NCBI RefSeq assembly: GCF_009939005.1
Contig: NZ_JAACJS010000015.1
Coordinates: forward strand, 684,325 to 748,324
Length of the DNA: 64,000 bases
Source of the DNA: Sediminibacterium roseum
GTDB lineage: Bacteria > Bacteroidota > Bacteroidia > Chitinophagales > Chitinophagaceae
Direction: 5' to 3'
The position numbers and the translations under genes are program-made. Positions 8,883-18,267 of the stretch are shown here, piece after piece (the first letter of the stretch is position 1; each line of letters begins with the position of its first letter). The notes under the pieces are model-generated. The model did no database searches, was not told the origin of the DNA, and saw only the letters and a program-made list of their open reading frames with translations.

Positions 8883-8903
8883 AAGGCCAGCCACAAGGGC
8901 GGG

Positions 8904-11354
8904 TTATTTCTTCAGTTTCTCCAACGCATCCTTTTTATCCTTTGAATTCAGGTTGCTCTTCACGATCACTTTACTGAACTGGTAACTTACCGCGATCCTG
9001 AAATTCTGGGTGTTCTGCACGCTGAAGCTTTCAATATTGAAATTGGTTCCGGTTGTGTAGCCGTTGAACTTCTGCAGTCCAAACGGATCGATGGCCGAAA
9101 GCGTGAGGATCATTTTTCTCTTAAAGAATTTACGCTGCACGCTTAAACTCATATTGATGTTGCTCCGCGAACGGCCTTGCGGGCCGGCGAAACTCGTGTA
9201 GCGGTTGTTTGCCTCGATGTTGGTCAGGTTATCGGGAGCGTAGCTGTAGTTGAACGTGGTATAGAAAGTGCCCCTGTCTACATAACGGTACAACAATTTT
9301 TCGCGCTCACTGTATTTGTTGTAATTGTATCCACCGCTCACGCTGATGCGCAGCCGCTTTGCAAGCGTGATGCCCGCCCAAAGGCTGGCCTGGTATTCTT
9401 CCTGGTCGGAAATATTCTGGTAGGTGGTTTGCGTTTTGCCGCTGTCGATCAATGTCCTGATCGAATTGAACACATTCTTGATCCTGTTGTAACCCAGCGA
9501 TCCGTTGATGTTGAAATTCTTTTCCACATAACTCAGGTTCAGGTCAAAATTATCCGTGAGCGAGGGCTGTATGTAAGGATTGCCGAAACGGATGTTGTAC
9601 GGATCGCCGTAATCTATACTGGGATTGAGTTCAGTGATACCGGGCCGCCGGATCGTTTCCCTGAATACAAGCGACATGTTTAACTGCTTGTCAAATTCTT
9701 TCCTGATCGTTACACTGGGCAAAATTCTCCAGTACGCATTGTTCGCATTCGGCGCATTTCCTTTGATGAATTCAAACTCCGCACCTGTTCTTTCCGCCTG
9801 CGCGCCAACGATCAGCCTGATGTGGCGCGGCATGCCAATGATCAATGCCGCCCTTACCGTAAAGATCGACTGGCGGAAATAAAAATTATTGCTCAGCAGG
9901 TCGTTGCCCACAAATACGCGATCGATCCTTCTTAAAAAACTTGTGTTTAAAATGTTGTGATAGGTATTGGACGAATAAGAACTACCCACCGATAAAAAAG
10001 TGGTTCCTGTATCATTCAATGGTTTGTTGTAGTTCACATTTGTATGAAACGACGTGATGTAATTGTCTGTCAACTGCAATTGCGTTGAATCCAGGCCCGT
10101 TGGCAGAAAATCTGCACGGAGGAACTGCTGGTAAAAATCCCTGTCGTTGTCGTTCTTGCTGAAACTCAGTCCCGCATATGCCTGCAGTTTCTCTACCGGG
10201 TTCTTTCCTTTCCATTGATAGGAGGTATTGAATCCGTGGCTATAGCCGATACCATCGTAAGAATTGGCCCTTGAACTTGCCTTGTATACACGCAGCAAAC
10301 TATCCCGGTTGGTATACAACGCGCTGCTGTTGTTGTTGAAAAAATTGAGGTTGCCCTGGTATACAACACTCAGGCTGCTCTTCTTTGTAAAATCATAATC
10401 CACCTGTACCCTTGCATTCGGATGTTTGCTCCTGTTGGTGAATGCTGATTCTGAATAAAAATAATTGACCGAGTCTTTGTAAATATTCTGCCTGTGCGAA
10501 TACGAATTACCCCTCACTTCCACTGCCCCGTAACCCGCGCTGGAACTGATGTTCAGCTTGCTGCTCCTGTAATTGAAATTTCCCGAAACGGCTATCTCTT
10601 TCCTGGAGCCTGCACTGAAGTTGATCTTCTTGTAAACGCCTACACGTCCTTTTTTGGTGATGATATTGATCACGCCGCCAGGATAGGTTGCATATTCAGG
10701 CGGTGGATTGAGCATCACTTCCACTTTCTCAACAACATTGGCAGGCAGGCTCTCGAGCAGGTCAGACAATTGCTGGCCGCTCAGGTTAACCGGTTTCTCA
10801 TCCATCAGGATCAAGGGTTCTTTACCGCGCAGCAGCAAAGTACCATCGGGATTCGCATTCATCAACGGGAGGTTCTTGAGCATTTCAGAAGCATTGCTGC
10901 CGCTGCTCAGCGGGCTCTCCGCTACATTATAGGTAAGCTTGCCATCCTTGTTTTCGATCAATGGTTTTTCCGCGTAAACAATCACCTCATCGAGCGAGGT
11001 GCCTGCGGCGTTCAGGCGAACATCGTTCAGGTTCACATCGGGCCTGTCGGCATGCACACGTATGCTGTCGATATTCGTTTTGGCAAACCCTACCACATCA
11101 ACTGTTAAACGGTAAAAACCAAACGGTGTCCTGTCAAACTCAAACCCGCCATTCTTATCGGCAACGATGGAACGTTTTACCGCCGTATTCATATCGGTAA
11201 GCACAACATTGGCAAACGGCAACGCTTTGCCGGATAGATTATCCAGGATATTACCCACCACGCTACCCATCTGTGCTTTTTTCGGGTTCCCGTTTTCCTG
11301 CGCCAGTAATGAAGTATGGATGCCTGCAAGAAGTATGAAGGCTAAAAATCTCAT
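8904..11354 (-). CDS. TonB-dependent-receptor-like outer membrane protein
   Basis: About 816 residues. After a signal peptide (MRFLAFILLAGIHTSLLAQ) comes a carboxypeptidase-regulatory-like beta-sandwich (about 35-115). A plug domain follows (about 130-235), with LLRGKEPLILMDEKPVNLSG and the plug end PPEYATYPGGVINIITKKG. The remainder is a 22-strand-type barrel rich in aromatic and Asn residues. This is the layout of the OMP_b-brl_3 receptors of Bacteroidota. No SusD-like lipoprotein lies nearby, and the C-terminus is a charged KKDALEKLKK tail instead of a terminal aromatic strand, so it may not be a glycan importer. I chose ATG 11354; a start at 11375 would put seven polar residues before the signal peptide. 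Confidence 0.85.
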   Translation of the reverse strand: MRFLAFILLAGIHTSLLAQENGNPKKAQMGSVVGNILDNLSGKALPFANVVLTDMNTAVKRSIVADKNGGFEFDRTPFGFYRLTVDVVGFAKTNIDSIRVHADRPDVNLNDVRLNAAGTSLDEVIVYAEKPLIENKDGKLTYNVAESPLSSGSNASEMLKNLPLMNANPDGTLLLRGKEPLILMDEKPVNLSGQQLSDLLESLPANVVEKVEVMLNPPPEYATYPGGVINIITKKGRVGVYKKINFSAGSRKEIAVSGNFNYRSSKLNISSSAGYGAVEVRGNSYSHRQNIYKDSVNYFYSESAFTNRSKHPNARVQVDYDFTKKSSLSVVYQGNLNFFNNNSSALYTNRDSLLRVYKASSRANSYDGIGYSHGFNTSYQWKGKNPVEKLQAYAGLSFSKNDNDRDFYQQFLRADFLPTGLDSTQLQLTDNYITSFHTNVNYNKPLNDTGTTFLSVGSSYSSNTYHNILNTSFLRRIDRVFVGNDLLSNNFYFRQSIFTVRAALIIGMPRHIRLIVGAQAERTGAEFEFIKGNAPNANNAYWRILPSVTIRKEFDKQLNMSLVFRETIRRPGITELNPSIDYGDPYNIRFGNPYIQPSLTDNFDLNLSYVEKNFNINGSLGYNRIKNVFNSIRTLIDSGKTQTTYQNISDQEEYQASLWAGITLAKRLRISVSGGYNYNKYSEREKLLYRYVDRGTFYTTFNYSYAPDNLTNIEANNRYTSFAGPQGRSRSNINMSLSVQRKFFKRKMILTLSAIDPFGLQKFNGYTTGTNFNIESFSVQNTQNFRIAVSYQFSKVIVKSNLNSKDKKDALEKLKK

Positions 11355-11397
11355 GTAACGATTGCTTGCCTGCAAAGTAAACGCATAGACCCGGAAT

Positions 11398-11431
11398 TTT
11401 GCCTCTAAATAAGTTGGGATAGGTATTTTTG
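11398..11431 (+). promoter_or_regulatory. Promoter, TTTG - 22 bp - TATTTTTG
   Basis: TTTG at 11398-11401 and TATTTTTG at 11424-11431 match the Bacteroidota -33 and -7 elements, with a slightly long 22-base spacer. The ATG of the ArsC-like gene follows 18 bases after the -7 box. Confidence 0.5.
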
Positions 11432-11449
11432 CAGCCTTAATCGGTAAAT

Positions 11450-11797
11450 ATGTATACAGTGTACGGCATTCCCAATTGTGATACGGTAAAAAAAGTGAGG
11501 GACTGGTTAGATGCGCACAAAATCAAATATGATTTTCACAATTACAAGACCGACGGTATTACCGCGGCGAAACTAAAAACCTGGTGCGGGCAGGTGGGTT
11601 GGGAAACGATCCTCAATAAGAAAAGCACGACCTGGCGGGAGCTGGATGCCAAAACGCAGGCCACCATCAACAACGAAAAAAAAGCGATCGAGCTGCTCGT
11701 TCAAAATACAAGCGCGATCAAAAGGCCCGTGATCGAAAAAGCGGGTAAGGTAATTACGGTAGGTTTCAATGCGGCGGCTTACGAAGAATTGTTTTAA
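11450..11797 (+). CDS. ArsC/Spx-fold reductase, YffB-like
   Basis: A 115-residue protein of the ArsC/Spx/YffB thioredoxin-like group. It begins with the beta strand and active-site loop MYTVYGIPNCDTVKK (Cys10), and keeps the conserved arginine region IKRPVIEKAGK (Arg about 93) near the C-terminus. ArsC proper reduces arsenate with glutathione or glutaredoxin, while YffB relatives have no proven substrate and Spx acts on RNA polymerase. The single cysteine and length fit YffB better. No arsenic resistance gene is nearby, so I would not call it arsenate reductase. Confidence 0.85.
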   Translation: MYTVYGIPNCDTVKKVRDWLDAHKIKYDFHNYKTDGITAAKLKTWCGQVGWETILNKKSTTWRELDAKTQATINNEKKAIELLVQNTSAIKRPVIEKAGKVITVGFNAAAYEELF

Positions 11798-11823
11798 AAA
11801 TCAGCAGCTGCAGCAAACGCTTA

Positions 11824-12909
11824 TCATTTCAATACTTCCGCTAAAGTACGTTGCAGTTCTTCCCCGCGGATGTTCTTGGCAATGATCTTGCCTGCGGGAT
11901 CGATCAACAGGTTCATCGGTATGCTCTCGATGTGGTACATACGGGCCGCGGCATTGTTCCAGTATTGAAGATCGCTTACGTGCGTCCAGTCGAGGTTATC
12001 GTCGCTGATGGCTTTGAGCCAGTTTGGTTTCGACTGGTCGAGCGATACGCCAAGCACCGTGAAGTTTTTATTTTTGTATTTCTGGTAAGCGCTTACCACA
12101 TTCGGGTTCTCGCCCCTGCATGGCCCGCACCAGCTTGCCCAGAAATCAACCAGTACATATTTTCCTTTGAACGATGAGAGGCTCACCGGTTTACCGTTCA
12201 CATCGTTCTGCGTAAAGTCGAGCGCCTGCGAGCCGATCATACCGATCTTTCCATTGGCGATAAATTGCTCGAGGTTGCTTACGTATACCAATTTTTTTGC
12301 GGATGACTGCAGTTTGCTGTAGGCGTTTTCCAGTTCCATGATCCTGTTGGCAAATAGGGGCGAGATAAAATACAGCGCCCATGTACTTGCAACAGAATTG
12401 GGTTTGCTCTCGGCAAACTGGATGGCCAGGTTCGGGATCACCACATCGATCTTATTGATCTCGGAAATGATCGCATTTTTCTTTGCAGCATCCCTTTCGG
12501 CATTGGCGCTGCTCACGAGCATGTTGCGCTGGCCCAGGAACGGGAACACTGTTTTCTTAAACGCTTCAAAATCTTCCTGGGCGGCTGCACCTTTTACCAC
12601 AACAGAATTCGGATCGGCCCAGTTGCCGGTGAGCGTAACGGTTTCATTGTTGCTCATCAGCATCTCTACCGATTGTTCTGTTCCGTTGGCCGTGAGTTTT
12701 AAAATATCTGTTCCGGGAAGGGTTCCTTTGAGCGAGAAAGCGCCTTTCAGGATTTTGCCGGTAGTGATGCTTTGTCCGTTGATAGAGTTCAGCGCAAGCG
12801 TTGTACCATCCGCGATGCCTGCCAATTGCCCCTTCACCACAAACCCGGTGTTCTTGATCTGGGCAAGCCCTGCAAAGGGCAGCAGCAATAATACCAGCAA
12901 TCTTTTCAT
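11824..12909 (-). CDS. TlpA-like thioredoxin-fold protein with DUF4369-like N-terminus
   Basis: About 361 residues: signal peptide (MKRLLVLLLLPFAGLAQ), a DUF4369-like beta domain (about 20-115) and a C-terminal AhpC/TSA-TlpA domain (about 225-361). The redox motif WASWCGPC sits at about 258-265. It likely acts in the periplasm as a thiol-disulfide reductant. The start at ATG 12909 lies one base after the hisIE stop, so it is the last gene of the trp-his superoperon by spacing. Why a periplasmic thioredoxin should be co-transcribed with histidine enzymes is unclear. In-frame sequence upstream overlaps hisIE and lacks a signal peptide, so the longer start is unlikely. Confidence 0.85.
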   Translation of the reverse strand: MKRLLVLLLLPFAGLAQIKNTGFVVKGQLAGIADGTTLALNSINGQSITTGKILKGAFSLKGTLPGTDILKLTANGTEQSVEMLMSNNETVTLTGNWADPNSVVVKGAAAQEDFEAFKKTVFPFLGQRNMLVSSANAERDAAKKNAIISEINKIDVVIPNLAIQFAESKPNSVASTWALYFISPLFANRIMELENAYSKLQSSAKKLVYVSNLEQFIANGKIGMIGSQALDFTQNDVNGKPVSLSSFKGKYVLVDFWASWCGPCRGENPNVVSAYQKYKNKNFTVLGVSLDQSKPNWLKAISDDNLDWTHVSDLQYWNNAAARMYHIESIPMNLLIDPAGKIIAKNIRGEELQRTLAEVLK

Positions 12910-12910
12910 A

Positions 12911-13507
12911 TTATTTTGTATGTCTTTTTTGAAGGATATCCAATACGTTCTGCAAATTAAACCCTTTCGCGTTAAGCAAAAGCAAATAGTGGAAGAGCAG
13001 GTCTGCGGCCTCTCCCAAAAACAGCTCATCGTTATCGTCTTTGGCCTCTATTACCAGTTCTACCGCTTCCTCCCCCACTTTCTGGGCTATTTTGTTGATC
13101 CCTTTGGCAAAAAGGCTGGCAACGTAGGAGTCTTGCGGCGCCACCTGCCTGCGCAAGCGGATGATCTCTTCAAGGTATAATAAAAAATTATCAGGCTGGT
13201 TGGTCTCGCCCCAGCAGGTGTCCGCGCCGGTATGGCAAACCGGCCCTCTGGGGTGCGCCTTTACCAAAAGTGTATCGTGGTCGCAATCTACCGCCAGGCT
13301 TTTCAGTTCCAGGAAATGGCCGCTCTCTTCGCCTTTTGTCCAGAGCCTTTGCTTGCTGCGGCTGAAAAAGGTCACCTTTCCCGTTTGCTCTGTTTTTGCA
13401 AGCGCTTCGGGGTTCATAAAACCGAGCATCAGCACTTTGCCGGTATTGAAATCCTGCACAATTGCCGGAACGAGGCCGTCTGCGTATTTGTTGAAATCGA
13501 TTTTCAT
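12911..13507 (-). CDS. hisIE: HisIE, phosphoribosyl-AMP cyclohydrolase / phosphoribosyl-ATP pyrophosphatase
   Basis: A 198-residue fusion doing steps 2 and 3 of histidine synthesis. The HisI half (about 1-105) has the metal-binding DCDHD (74-78) and CHTGADTC (91-98) motifs. The HisE half (about 110-198) has GEEAVELVIEAK and EAADLLFHYLLLL, the acidic helices that bind Mg-pyrophosphate. I used ATG 13507 (MKIDFNKYADG); the longer frame from 13561 would overlap hisF and adds no homologous sequence. It follows hisF with a 37-base gap and precedes the TlpA-like gene by one base. Confidence 0.96.
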   Translation of the reverse strand: MKIDFNKYADGLVPAIVQDFNTGKVLMLGFMNPEALAKTEQTGKVTFFSRSKQRLWTKGEESGHFLELKSLAVDCDHDTLLVKAHPRGPVCHTGADTCWGETNQPDNFLLYLEEIIRLRRQVAPQDSYVASLFAKGINKIAQKVGEEAVELVIEAKDDNDELFLGEAADLLFHYLLLLNAKGFNLQNVLDILQKRHTK

Positions 13508-13544
13508 TTTTGTTTTTTTTATTGATCTGCCCGGAAACTTTACC

Positions 13545-14303
13545 CTATCGCCTGACTGCAATTTGTTTTTCCCATAAATAATCTTTCAACTCGCCGATCC
13601 CTATCTCCTTGAAATGAAAAATGCTTGCGGCCAACGCAGCATCCGCTTTCCCTTCGGTAAACACATCCACAAAATGTTCCATGGTGCCGCCGCCACCCGA
13701 TGCGATCACGGGAACAGGAAGTTCGCCGGCAAGCGCGGCGGTTATGTCAAGCGCAAACCCCTGCTTTGTTCCATCGTTGTTCATCGAGGTAAGCAATATT
13801 TCGCCGGCGCCAAGATCCACTGCCTGTCTTGCCCAATCCCTGCAACGCGTTGTTGTTTTTACCCGGCCGCCATTGAGGTAAACATACCATTCTCCATCCT
13901 CTTCTTTTTTTGTATCGATGGCAAGCACCACGCACTGGCTCCCGAATTCCTTTGCAAGTTGCGCTATGAGTGCGGGGTTCTTAAAGGCAGCGGTGTTTAC
14001 CGAGATCTTATCCGCGCCGTTCTGCAACAGCACGCTTACATCATCCACACTACTGATGCCCCCGCCAACAGTGAACGGGACGTTGATGTGATGCGAAATT
14101 TTGTTTACCAGTTCACTTAAGGTTTTCCTTCTCTCCACCGTTGCCGTAATATCTAGGAACACCAATTCATCCGCGCCTTCGCGTGCATACAAAGCGCCCA
14201 GCTCCACCGGGTCGCCGGCATCACGGATGTTTTCAAAATTGATGCCTTTAACGGTTCTGCCGTCTTTGATATCCAGACAGGGTATGATTCTTTTTGTCAG
14301 CAT
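13545..14303 (-). CDS. hisF: HisF, imidazole glycerol phosphate synthase cyclase subunit
   Basis: A 252-residue beta/alpha barrel that joins ammonia from HisH with PRFAR to make IGP and AICAR. Both catalytic aspartates are seen: Asp11 in [10 protein letters not shown] and the one in [12 protein letters not shown] (about 130). The phosphate sites GGGISS (about 81-86) and [11 protein letters not shown] (about 205-215) are also intact. Full length. It sits 18 bases after hisA, inside the superoperon, and its partner hisH is two genes upstream. Confidence 0.97.
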   Translation of the reverse strand: MLTKRIIPCLDIKDGRTVKGINFENIRDAGDPVELGALYAREGADELVFLDITATVERRKTLSELVNKISHHINVPFTVGGGISSVDDVSVLLQNGADKISVNTAAFKNPALIAQLAKEFGSQCVVLAIDTKKEEDGEWYVYLNGGRVKTTTRCRDWARQAVDLGAGEILLTSMNNDGTKQGFALDITAALAGELPVPVIASGGGGTMEHFVDVFTEGKADAALAASIFHFKEIGIGELKDYLWEKQIAVRR

Positions 14304-14321
14304 ATTTTTCGCGGCAATTGT

Positions 14322-15035
14322 TTAAAATGAACGCAATTGATCTATGGTAATGCGGTTCTCATAAATGGCCTTGCCAATGATCGCCCCGCTGCAGCCGATC
14401 GCACGCAGTTCTTCAAGGTCTTCAATGGAACTCACGCCACCGCTTGCAATAAAAAACAATTCCGGGAAACGGGCAATGATCTTTTGGTACAACGCTACCG
14501 ATGGCCCCTCCAGTTTTCCGTCTTTGCTTACATCGGTGCAAAACAACTGCCGGATGCCTTTCCCTGCATATTTTTCTATAAAACCGGTCACTTCAACATC
14601 CGTTGTTTCCAGCCATCCGCCGATCGCGATCTTTTCGTCTTTCACATCCGCCCCCAATAAAAATTTACCGGCGCCGTATTTCTCGATCCATTCCGAAAAA
14701 AGCGCTTCGTTCTTTACCGCGAGGCTTCCAATGGTTGCCAGTGCAGCGCCTGAGCCGAACACCAACTGCAGGTCTTCTTCTTTTTTTATACCGCCGCCGA
14801 AATCGATCACAAGCCCTGTATGGTTTGCGATCGACTCCAATACTTTCCAGTTCTTTACCGCTCCTGCTTTCGCGCCGTCGAGGTCAACAAGGTGCAGCCT
14901 TTGCAATCCCGCGGCCTCAAACATTTTCGCTACTTCAAGCGGGTTCTCGTTGTAAACGGTCTTCTGTGCGTAATCGCCCTGCGTGAGCCGTACACATTTT
15001 CCATCGATGATATCTATTGCAGGTATAAGTACCAT
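14322..15035 (-). CDS. hisA: HisA, ProFAR isomerase
   Basis: A 237-residue beta/alpha barrel for the Amadori isomerisation of ProFAR to PRFAR. The acid-base aspartates are Asp8 in IPAIDIIDGKCVRL and the one in LLGADVKDEK (about 128). The two phosphate-binding halves DFGGGIKKEED and ASGGVSSIEDLEEL are present. A separate TrpF exists in the same operon, so there is no reason to suspect a bifunctional PriA. The gap to hisH is 11 bases. Confidence 0.97.
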   Translation of the reverse strand: MVLIPAIDIIDGKCVRLTQGDYAQKTVYNENPLEVAKMFEAAGLQRLHLVDLDGAKAGAVKNWKVLESIANHTGLVIDFGGGIKKEEDLQLVFGSGAALATIGSLAVKNEALFSEWIEKYGAGKFLLGADVKDEKIAIGGWLETTDVEVTGFIEKYAGKGIRQLFCTDVSKDGKLEGPSVALYQKIIARFPELFFIASGGVSSIEDLEELRAIGCSGAIIGKAIYENRITIDQLRSF

Positions 15036-15046
15036 GGTATTGTTGT

Positions 15047-15628
15047 CTATAGTTCAATAAAATTTTTCAGCAGCTGCTCGCCCGCTTCCGCGCTTTTTTC
15101 AGGGTGAAACTGAACGCCGTAAAAATTATCTTTCTGCAAGGCGCTGCTGAACCTTCTTGTATATTCCGTTACCGCCGCCGTTTCATCGCACAGCCCGGCA
15201 TAATAACTGTGAACAAAATAAAAATATGCGGGATCGGCAATGTTTTTAAAAAGCGGTGTGCCTGTTTCTGTCGCCGAGTTCCAACCGATCTGCGGGATCT
15301 TCAACCCGCCTGAAAATTTCTTAACGGGTGTATCGAAAATACCGAGACAGTCTGTGTTGTTCTCTTCGGTATGCGTACACATCAACTGCATTCCCAAACA
15401 AATACCGAGTACGGGTTGTTGCAGGCCTTTGATCAGCGTATCCAGTTTCCGCTCGCGCAAATAATGCATTGCAGTACTCGCCTCTCCCACACCCGGGAAG
15501 ATCACTTTATCGGCCAGCCTGATCTGTTCGTGATCGTCTGTTACCATCGCGTCCATGCCTATCCGTTCCAGCGCATAGAGTACCGACTGGATATTACCCG
15601 CATTGTATTTTATGATCGCAAGTTTCAT
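15047..15628 (-). CDS. hisH: HisH, imidazole glycerol phosphate synthase glutaminase subunit
   Basis: A 193-residue class I glutamine amidotransferase. The triad is visible: Cys77 in GICLGMQLM, and His175 and Glu177 in VQFHPEKSAEAG. It feeds ammonia to HisF. The ATG lies one base after the trpA stop codon (stop 15630-15632 on this strand), so hisH is effectively an in-line member of the trp operon. I saw no TAnnTTTG box in roughly 400 bases upstream of it. Confidence 0.97.
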   Translation of the reverse strand: MKLAIIKYNAGNIQSVLYALERIGMDAMVTDDHEQIRLADKVIFPGVGEASTAMHYLRERKLDTLIKGLQQPVLGICLGMQLMCTHTEENNTDCLGIFDTPVKKFSGGLKIPQIGWNSATETGTPLFKNIADPAYFYFVHSYYAGLCDETAAVTEYTRRFSSALQKDNFYGVQFHPEKSAEAGEQLLKNFIEL

Positions 15629-15629
15629 T

Positions 15630-16397
15630 TTACCTTAATTGGCCGATGAACGATTGAATGGTTGAATCGATATCGATTCCCTTCTCTAATTCTTTTATGA
15701 ATGCTGTTCCGATGATCGCGCCGCTTGCATATTTGCAGGCAGAATCAAACGTTTCCTTGTCTTTGATGCCAAACCCCACCAGCACCGGGTTTTTCAATTG
15801 CATCGATTGAAGCCTTTGCAGGTATTTCTCCACTGCATTGAAATCTTTGTCCTGGCCGGTGGTTGCAGACGAACTCACCGCATACAAGAAGCCACTGCTC
15901 AACTGGTCCAGTTTACGCACGCGTTGTTCGGAGGTTTCCGGTGTAACCAGGAAAATAAAATCAAGGCCGTATTTTTTAATGATCGCGCCGTATTCGTTCT
16001 CAAACTCAAATTCAGGAAGATCGGGCAGGATCAATCCGTCTACACCCAATGCTGCGGCATCTTTACAGAACTTCTCAAAACCGTATTGCAGAACGGGGTT
16101 CATGTATCCCATTAAAACAACAGGAACAGTAATCTCTTTACGCAGGTCTTTCAGTTGATCAAACAAGACCGTGATCGTCATCCCGTTCTCCAGCGCTTTG
16201 CTTCCGCTCGCCTGTATCACGGGCCCGTCGGCCAGCGGATCGCTGTAAGGCATGCCGAGTTCGATGATGTCTACACCGTTTTGCTGCAGCGCCTTCATCA
16301 GTTTCAATGTGCTGTTCAGTTCAGGATACCCTGCAGTACAGTATACATTCAATACGTTCTTATTTTTTGTAGCAAACAACTCCTGTAACCTGCTCAT
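15630..16397 (-). CDS. trpA: TrpA, tryptophan synthase alpha chain
   Basis: A 255-residue beta/alpha barrel cleaving indole-3-glycerol phosphate. The catalytic pair Glu46 and Asp57 sits in ELGMPYSDPLADGPVIQ, and the later ATTGQ loop (about 180-184) is complete. The gap to trpB is four bases. It is the final trp gene before the his block starts. Confidence 0.97.
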   Translation of the reverse strand: MSRLQELFATKNKNVLNVYCTAGYPELNSTLKLMKALQQNGVDIIELGMPYSDPLADGPVIQASGSKALENGMTITVLFDQLKDLRKEITVPVVLMGYMNPVLQYGFEKFCKDAAALGVDGLILPDLPEFEFENEYGAIIKKYGLDFIFLVTPETSEQRVRKLDQLSSGFLYAVSSSATTGQDKDFNAVEKYLQRLQSMQLKNPVLVGFGIKDKETFDSACKYASGAIIGTAFIKELEKGIDIDSTIQSFIGQLR

Positions 16398-16401
16398 AAA
16401 A

Positions 16402-17598
16402 TTATTTTTGCATTGCGTTCATGTAGGTTGCGAGATCCTTATCTCCTCTTCCGCTCAAACAAACCACAACGCGGTCCGACGGTTTTAATTTCAATTTCTC
16501 CAACACCGAAAACGCGTGTGCGCTTTCCAACGCAGGAATGATGCCTTCTGTTTTGGCCAGGTGAAAAGCGGCCTGCAGTGCTTCTTCATCTGTTGCATTT
16601 AAAAATGTTCCGCGCCCGCTTTCAAACAAATGCGCATGAAGCGGCCCAACGCCGGGGTAATCCAGTCCTGCAGAAATGCTGTGCGGTTCCACTACCTGTC
16701 CATCGGTTGTCTGCATCACCAGGCTCTTGCTGCCATGCAATATGCCCGGTTTCCCGAGTTGCGTTGTTGCTGCGCTCATTCCGCTGTTTACACCGTGGCC
16801 CGCCGCCTCTACGGCAACAAGCTGTACGGAGGGTTCGTCGAGAAAATGATAGAACATTCCTGCAGCATTGCTTCCTCCGCCTACACACGCGATCACGTGT
16901 GTGGGTAGTTCCGTGCCGGTATGTTCCTTTAATTGCTTCCTGGTTTCTTCGCTGATCACACTTTGAAAACGCGCAACCATATCGGGGTATGGATGCGGGC
17001 CCACCACGCTCCCGATGATGTAGTGCGTGTCTACCGGGTTGTTGATCCAGTCGCGGATGGCCTCATTCGTTGCATCTTTCAATGTTTTGCTTCCACTTGC
17101 TGCCGGAACAACTTTTGCCCCGAGCATTTTCATCCGTGCCACATTCGGCGCCTGCCGCTCTATGTCTTTTTCTCCCATGTAAACAATGCATTCCATCCCC
17201 TTCAATGCGCATACGGTTGCAGTGGCAACACCATGCTGCCCTGCGCCTGTCTCGGCAATGATGCGTGTTTTACCAAGCTTCCGCGCCAGTAAGATCTGGC
17301 CGATGGTATTGTTGATCTTGTGGGCGCCGGTATGACACAGGTCCTCTCTCTTCAGGTAAACCGGCACATTGTGCTCCTTGCTCAAACGCTCTGCAAGAAA
17401 CAAAGGCGTGGGCCGTCCCACATAATCGCGGAGCAACTGCTGGAATTCTTTTTGAAACGATTCTTCATAGATGATGCCGAGGTATTTTTCCGTAAGCTCT
17501 TCCACGTTCCTGTGCAGCATTTCGGGAATGTATGCACCGCCGAATTGCCCGTAATACCCTTGTTGATCGGGTTGTTGATATGATGTTGTCATTTCCAT
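16402..17598 (-). CDS. trpB: TrpB, tryptophan synthase beta chain
   Basis: A 398-residue PLP enzyme that condenses indole with serine. The PLP lysine is Lys94 in HTGAHKINN, and the phosphate-binding [13 protein letters not shown] loop (about 238-250) and the C-terminal CLSGRGDKD are seen. The length fits TrpB1, the form that pairs with TrpA. A second ATG two codons in is an equally good start. The gap to trpF is 26 bases. Confidence 0.97.
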   Translation of the reverse strand: MEMTTSYQQPDQQGYYGQFGGAYIPEMLHRNVEELTEKYLGIIYEESFQKEFQQLLRDYVGRPTPLFLAERLSKEHNVPVYLKREDLCHTGAHKINNTIGQILLARKLGKTRIIAETGAGQHGVATATVCALKGMECIVYMGEKDIERQAPNVARMKMLGAKVVPAASGSKTLKDATNEAIRDWINNPVDTHYIIGSVVGPHPYPDMVARFQSVISEETRKQLKEHTGTELPTHVIACVGGGSNAAGMFYHFLDEPSVQLVAVEAAGHGVNSGMSAATTQLGKPGILHGSKSLVMQTTDGQVVEPHSISAGLDYPGVGPLHAHLFESGRGTFLNATDEEALQAAFHLAKTEGIIPALESAHAFSVLEKLKLKPSDRVVVCLSGRGDKDLATYMNAMQK

Positions 17599-17624
17599 TT
17601 TTGTTTACGAGATACCGCGAACCG

Positions 17625-18266
17625 TCAGAACGGTTTTATTTTGGTTACAAATTGTTCCAGCGCATCCATGTTCTTGATCCCGGGCGATGTTTCAAACCTG
17701 CTGTTCACATCGATCGAAAAAAGATCTTTGGCAACGGGCTCCTGCGCAAATTCAGCCAGCTTATCTATATCATCGGGGCCAATGCCGCCGCTGAGAAAAA
17801 AGGGTTTGCCTATGTTCAGTCCCTGCAGAACGTTCCAGTCGAATTTTTTTCCCGTACCTCCGTAACCCGCGCCTTCTGTGTCGAATAAAAACATATCTGC
17901 GATGTCGGTATAATCCTTTACTTTCCACAACACATTGTCATCCTCACGGAGGCGGAACGCTTTTACAACGGTTACATAGTTGGCAATTTTTTCACAGTAC
18001 TTAGGTGTTTCATCACCATGCAGCTGAACGATGTAGAGCCCGCAATCGTCAACAGCTTCGAGCACCTCATCCACTGTTGCATTTACGAATACGCCTACCT
18101 TGTTTATGTTCTTTCCTTTCAGTCTTTTCAACTCTGGTTTGGGCATGAACCGGTGCACATAGCGGGGCGATTTGGGGTAAAAAATAAAACCCGCGAATTC
18201 AACACCCATCTCATCGAGTTGAAGAACCTGTTCGGCATTGGTCATGCCACAAACCTTGATACGCAT
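17625..18266 (-). CDS. trpF: TrpF, phosphoribosylanthranilate isomerase
   Basis: A 213-residue barrel enzyme for the Amadori rearrangement of PRA. The general base Cys6 is in MRIKVCGMTNAEQ, and the general acid Asp is in FLFDTEGAGYGGTGKKFDW (about 125-143). The C-terminal phosphate site SGGIGPDDI and IDVNSRFETSPGIKN are complete. The gap to trpC is one base, which suggests translational coupling. Confidence 0.96.
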   Translation of the reverse strand: MRIKVCGMTNAEQVLQLDEMGVEFAGFIFYPKSPRYVHRFMPKPELKRLKGKNINKVGVFVNATVDEVLEAVDDCGLYIVQLHGDETPKYCEKIANYVTVVKAFRLREDDNVLWKVKDYTDIADMFLFDTEGAGYGGTGKKFDWNVLQGLNIGKPFFLSGGIGPDDIDKLAEFAQEPVAKDLFSIDVNSRFETSPGIKNMDALEQFVTKIKPF

Positions 18267-18267
18267 G

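Noticed and set aside
11450..11797. Arsenate reductase function for the ArsC-like protein
   Set aside because: Only one cysteine and no ars genes nearby; it fits the YffB subgroup, whose role is unproven.
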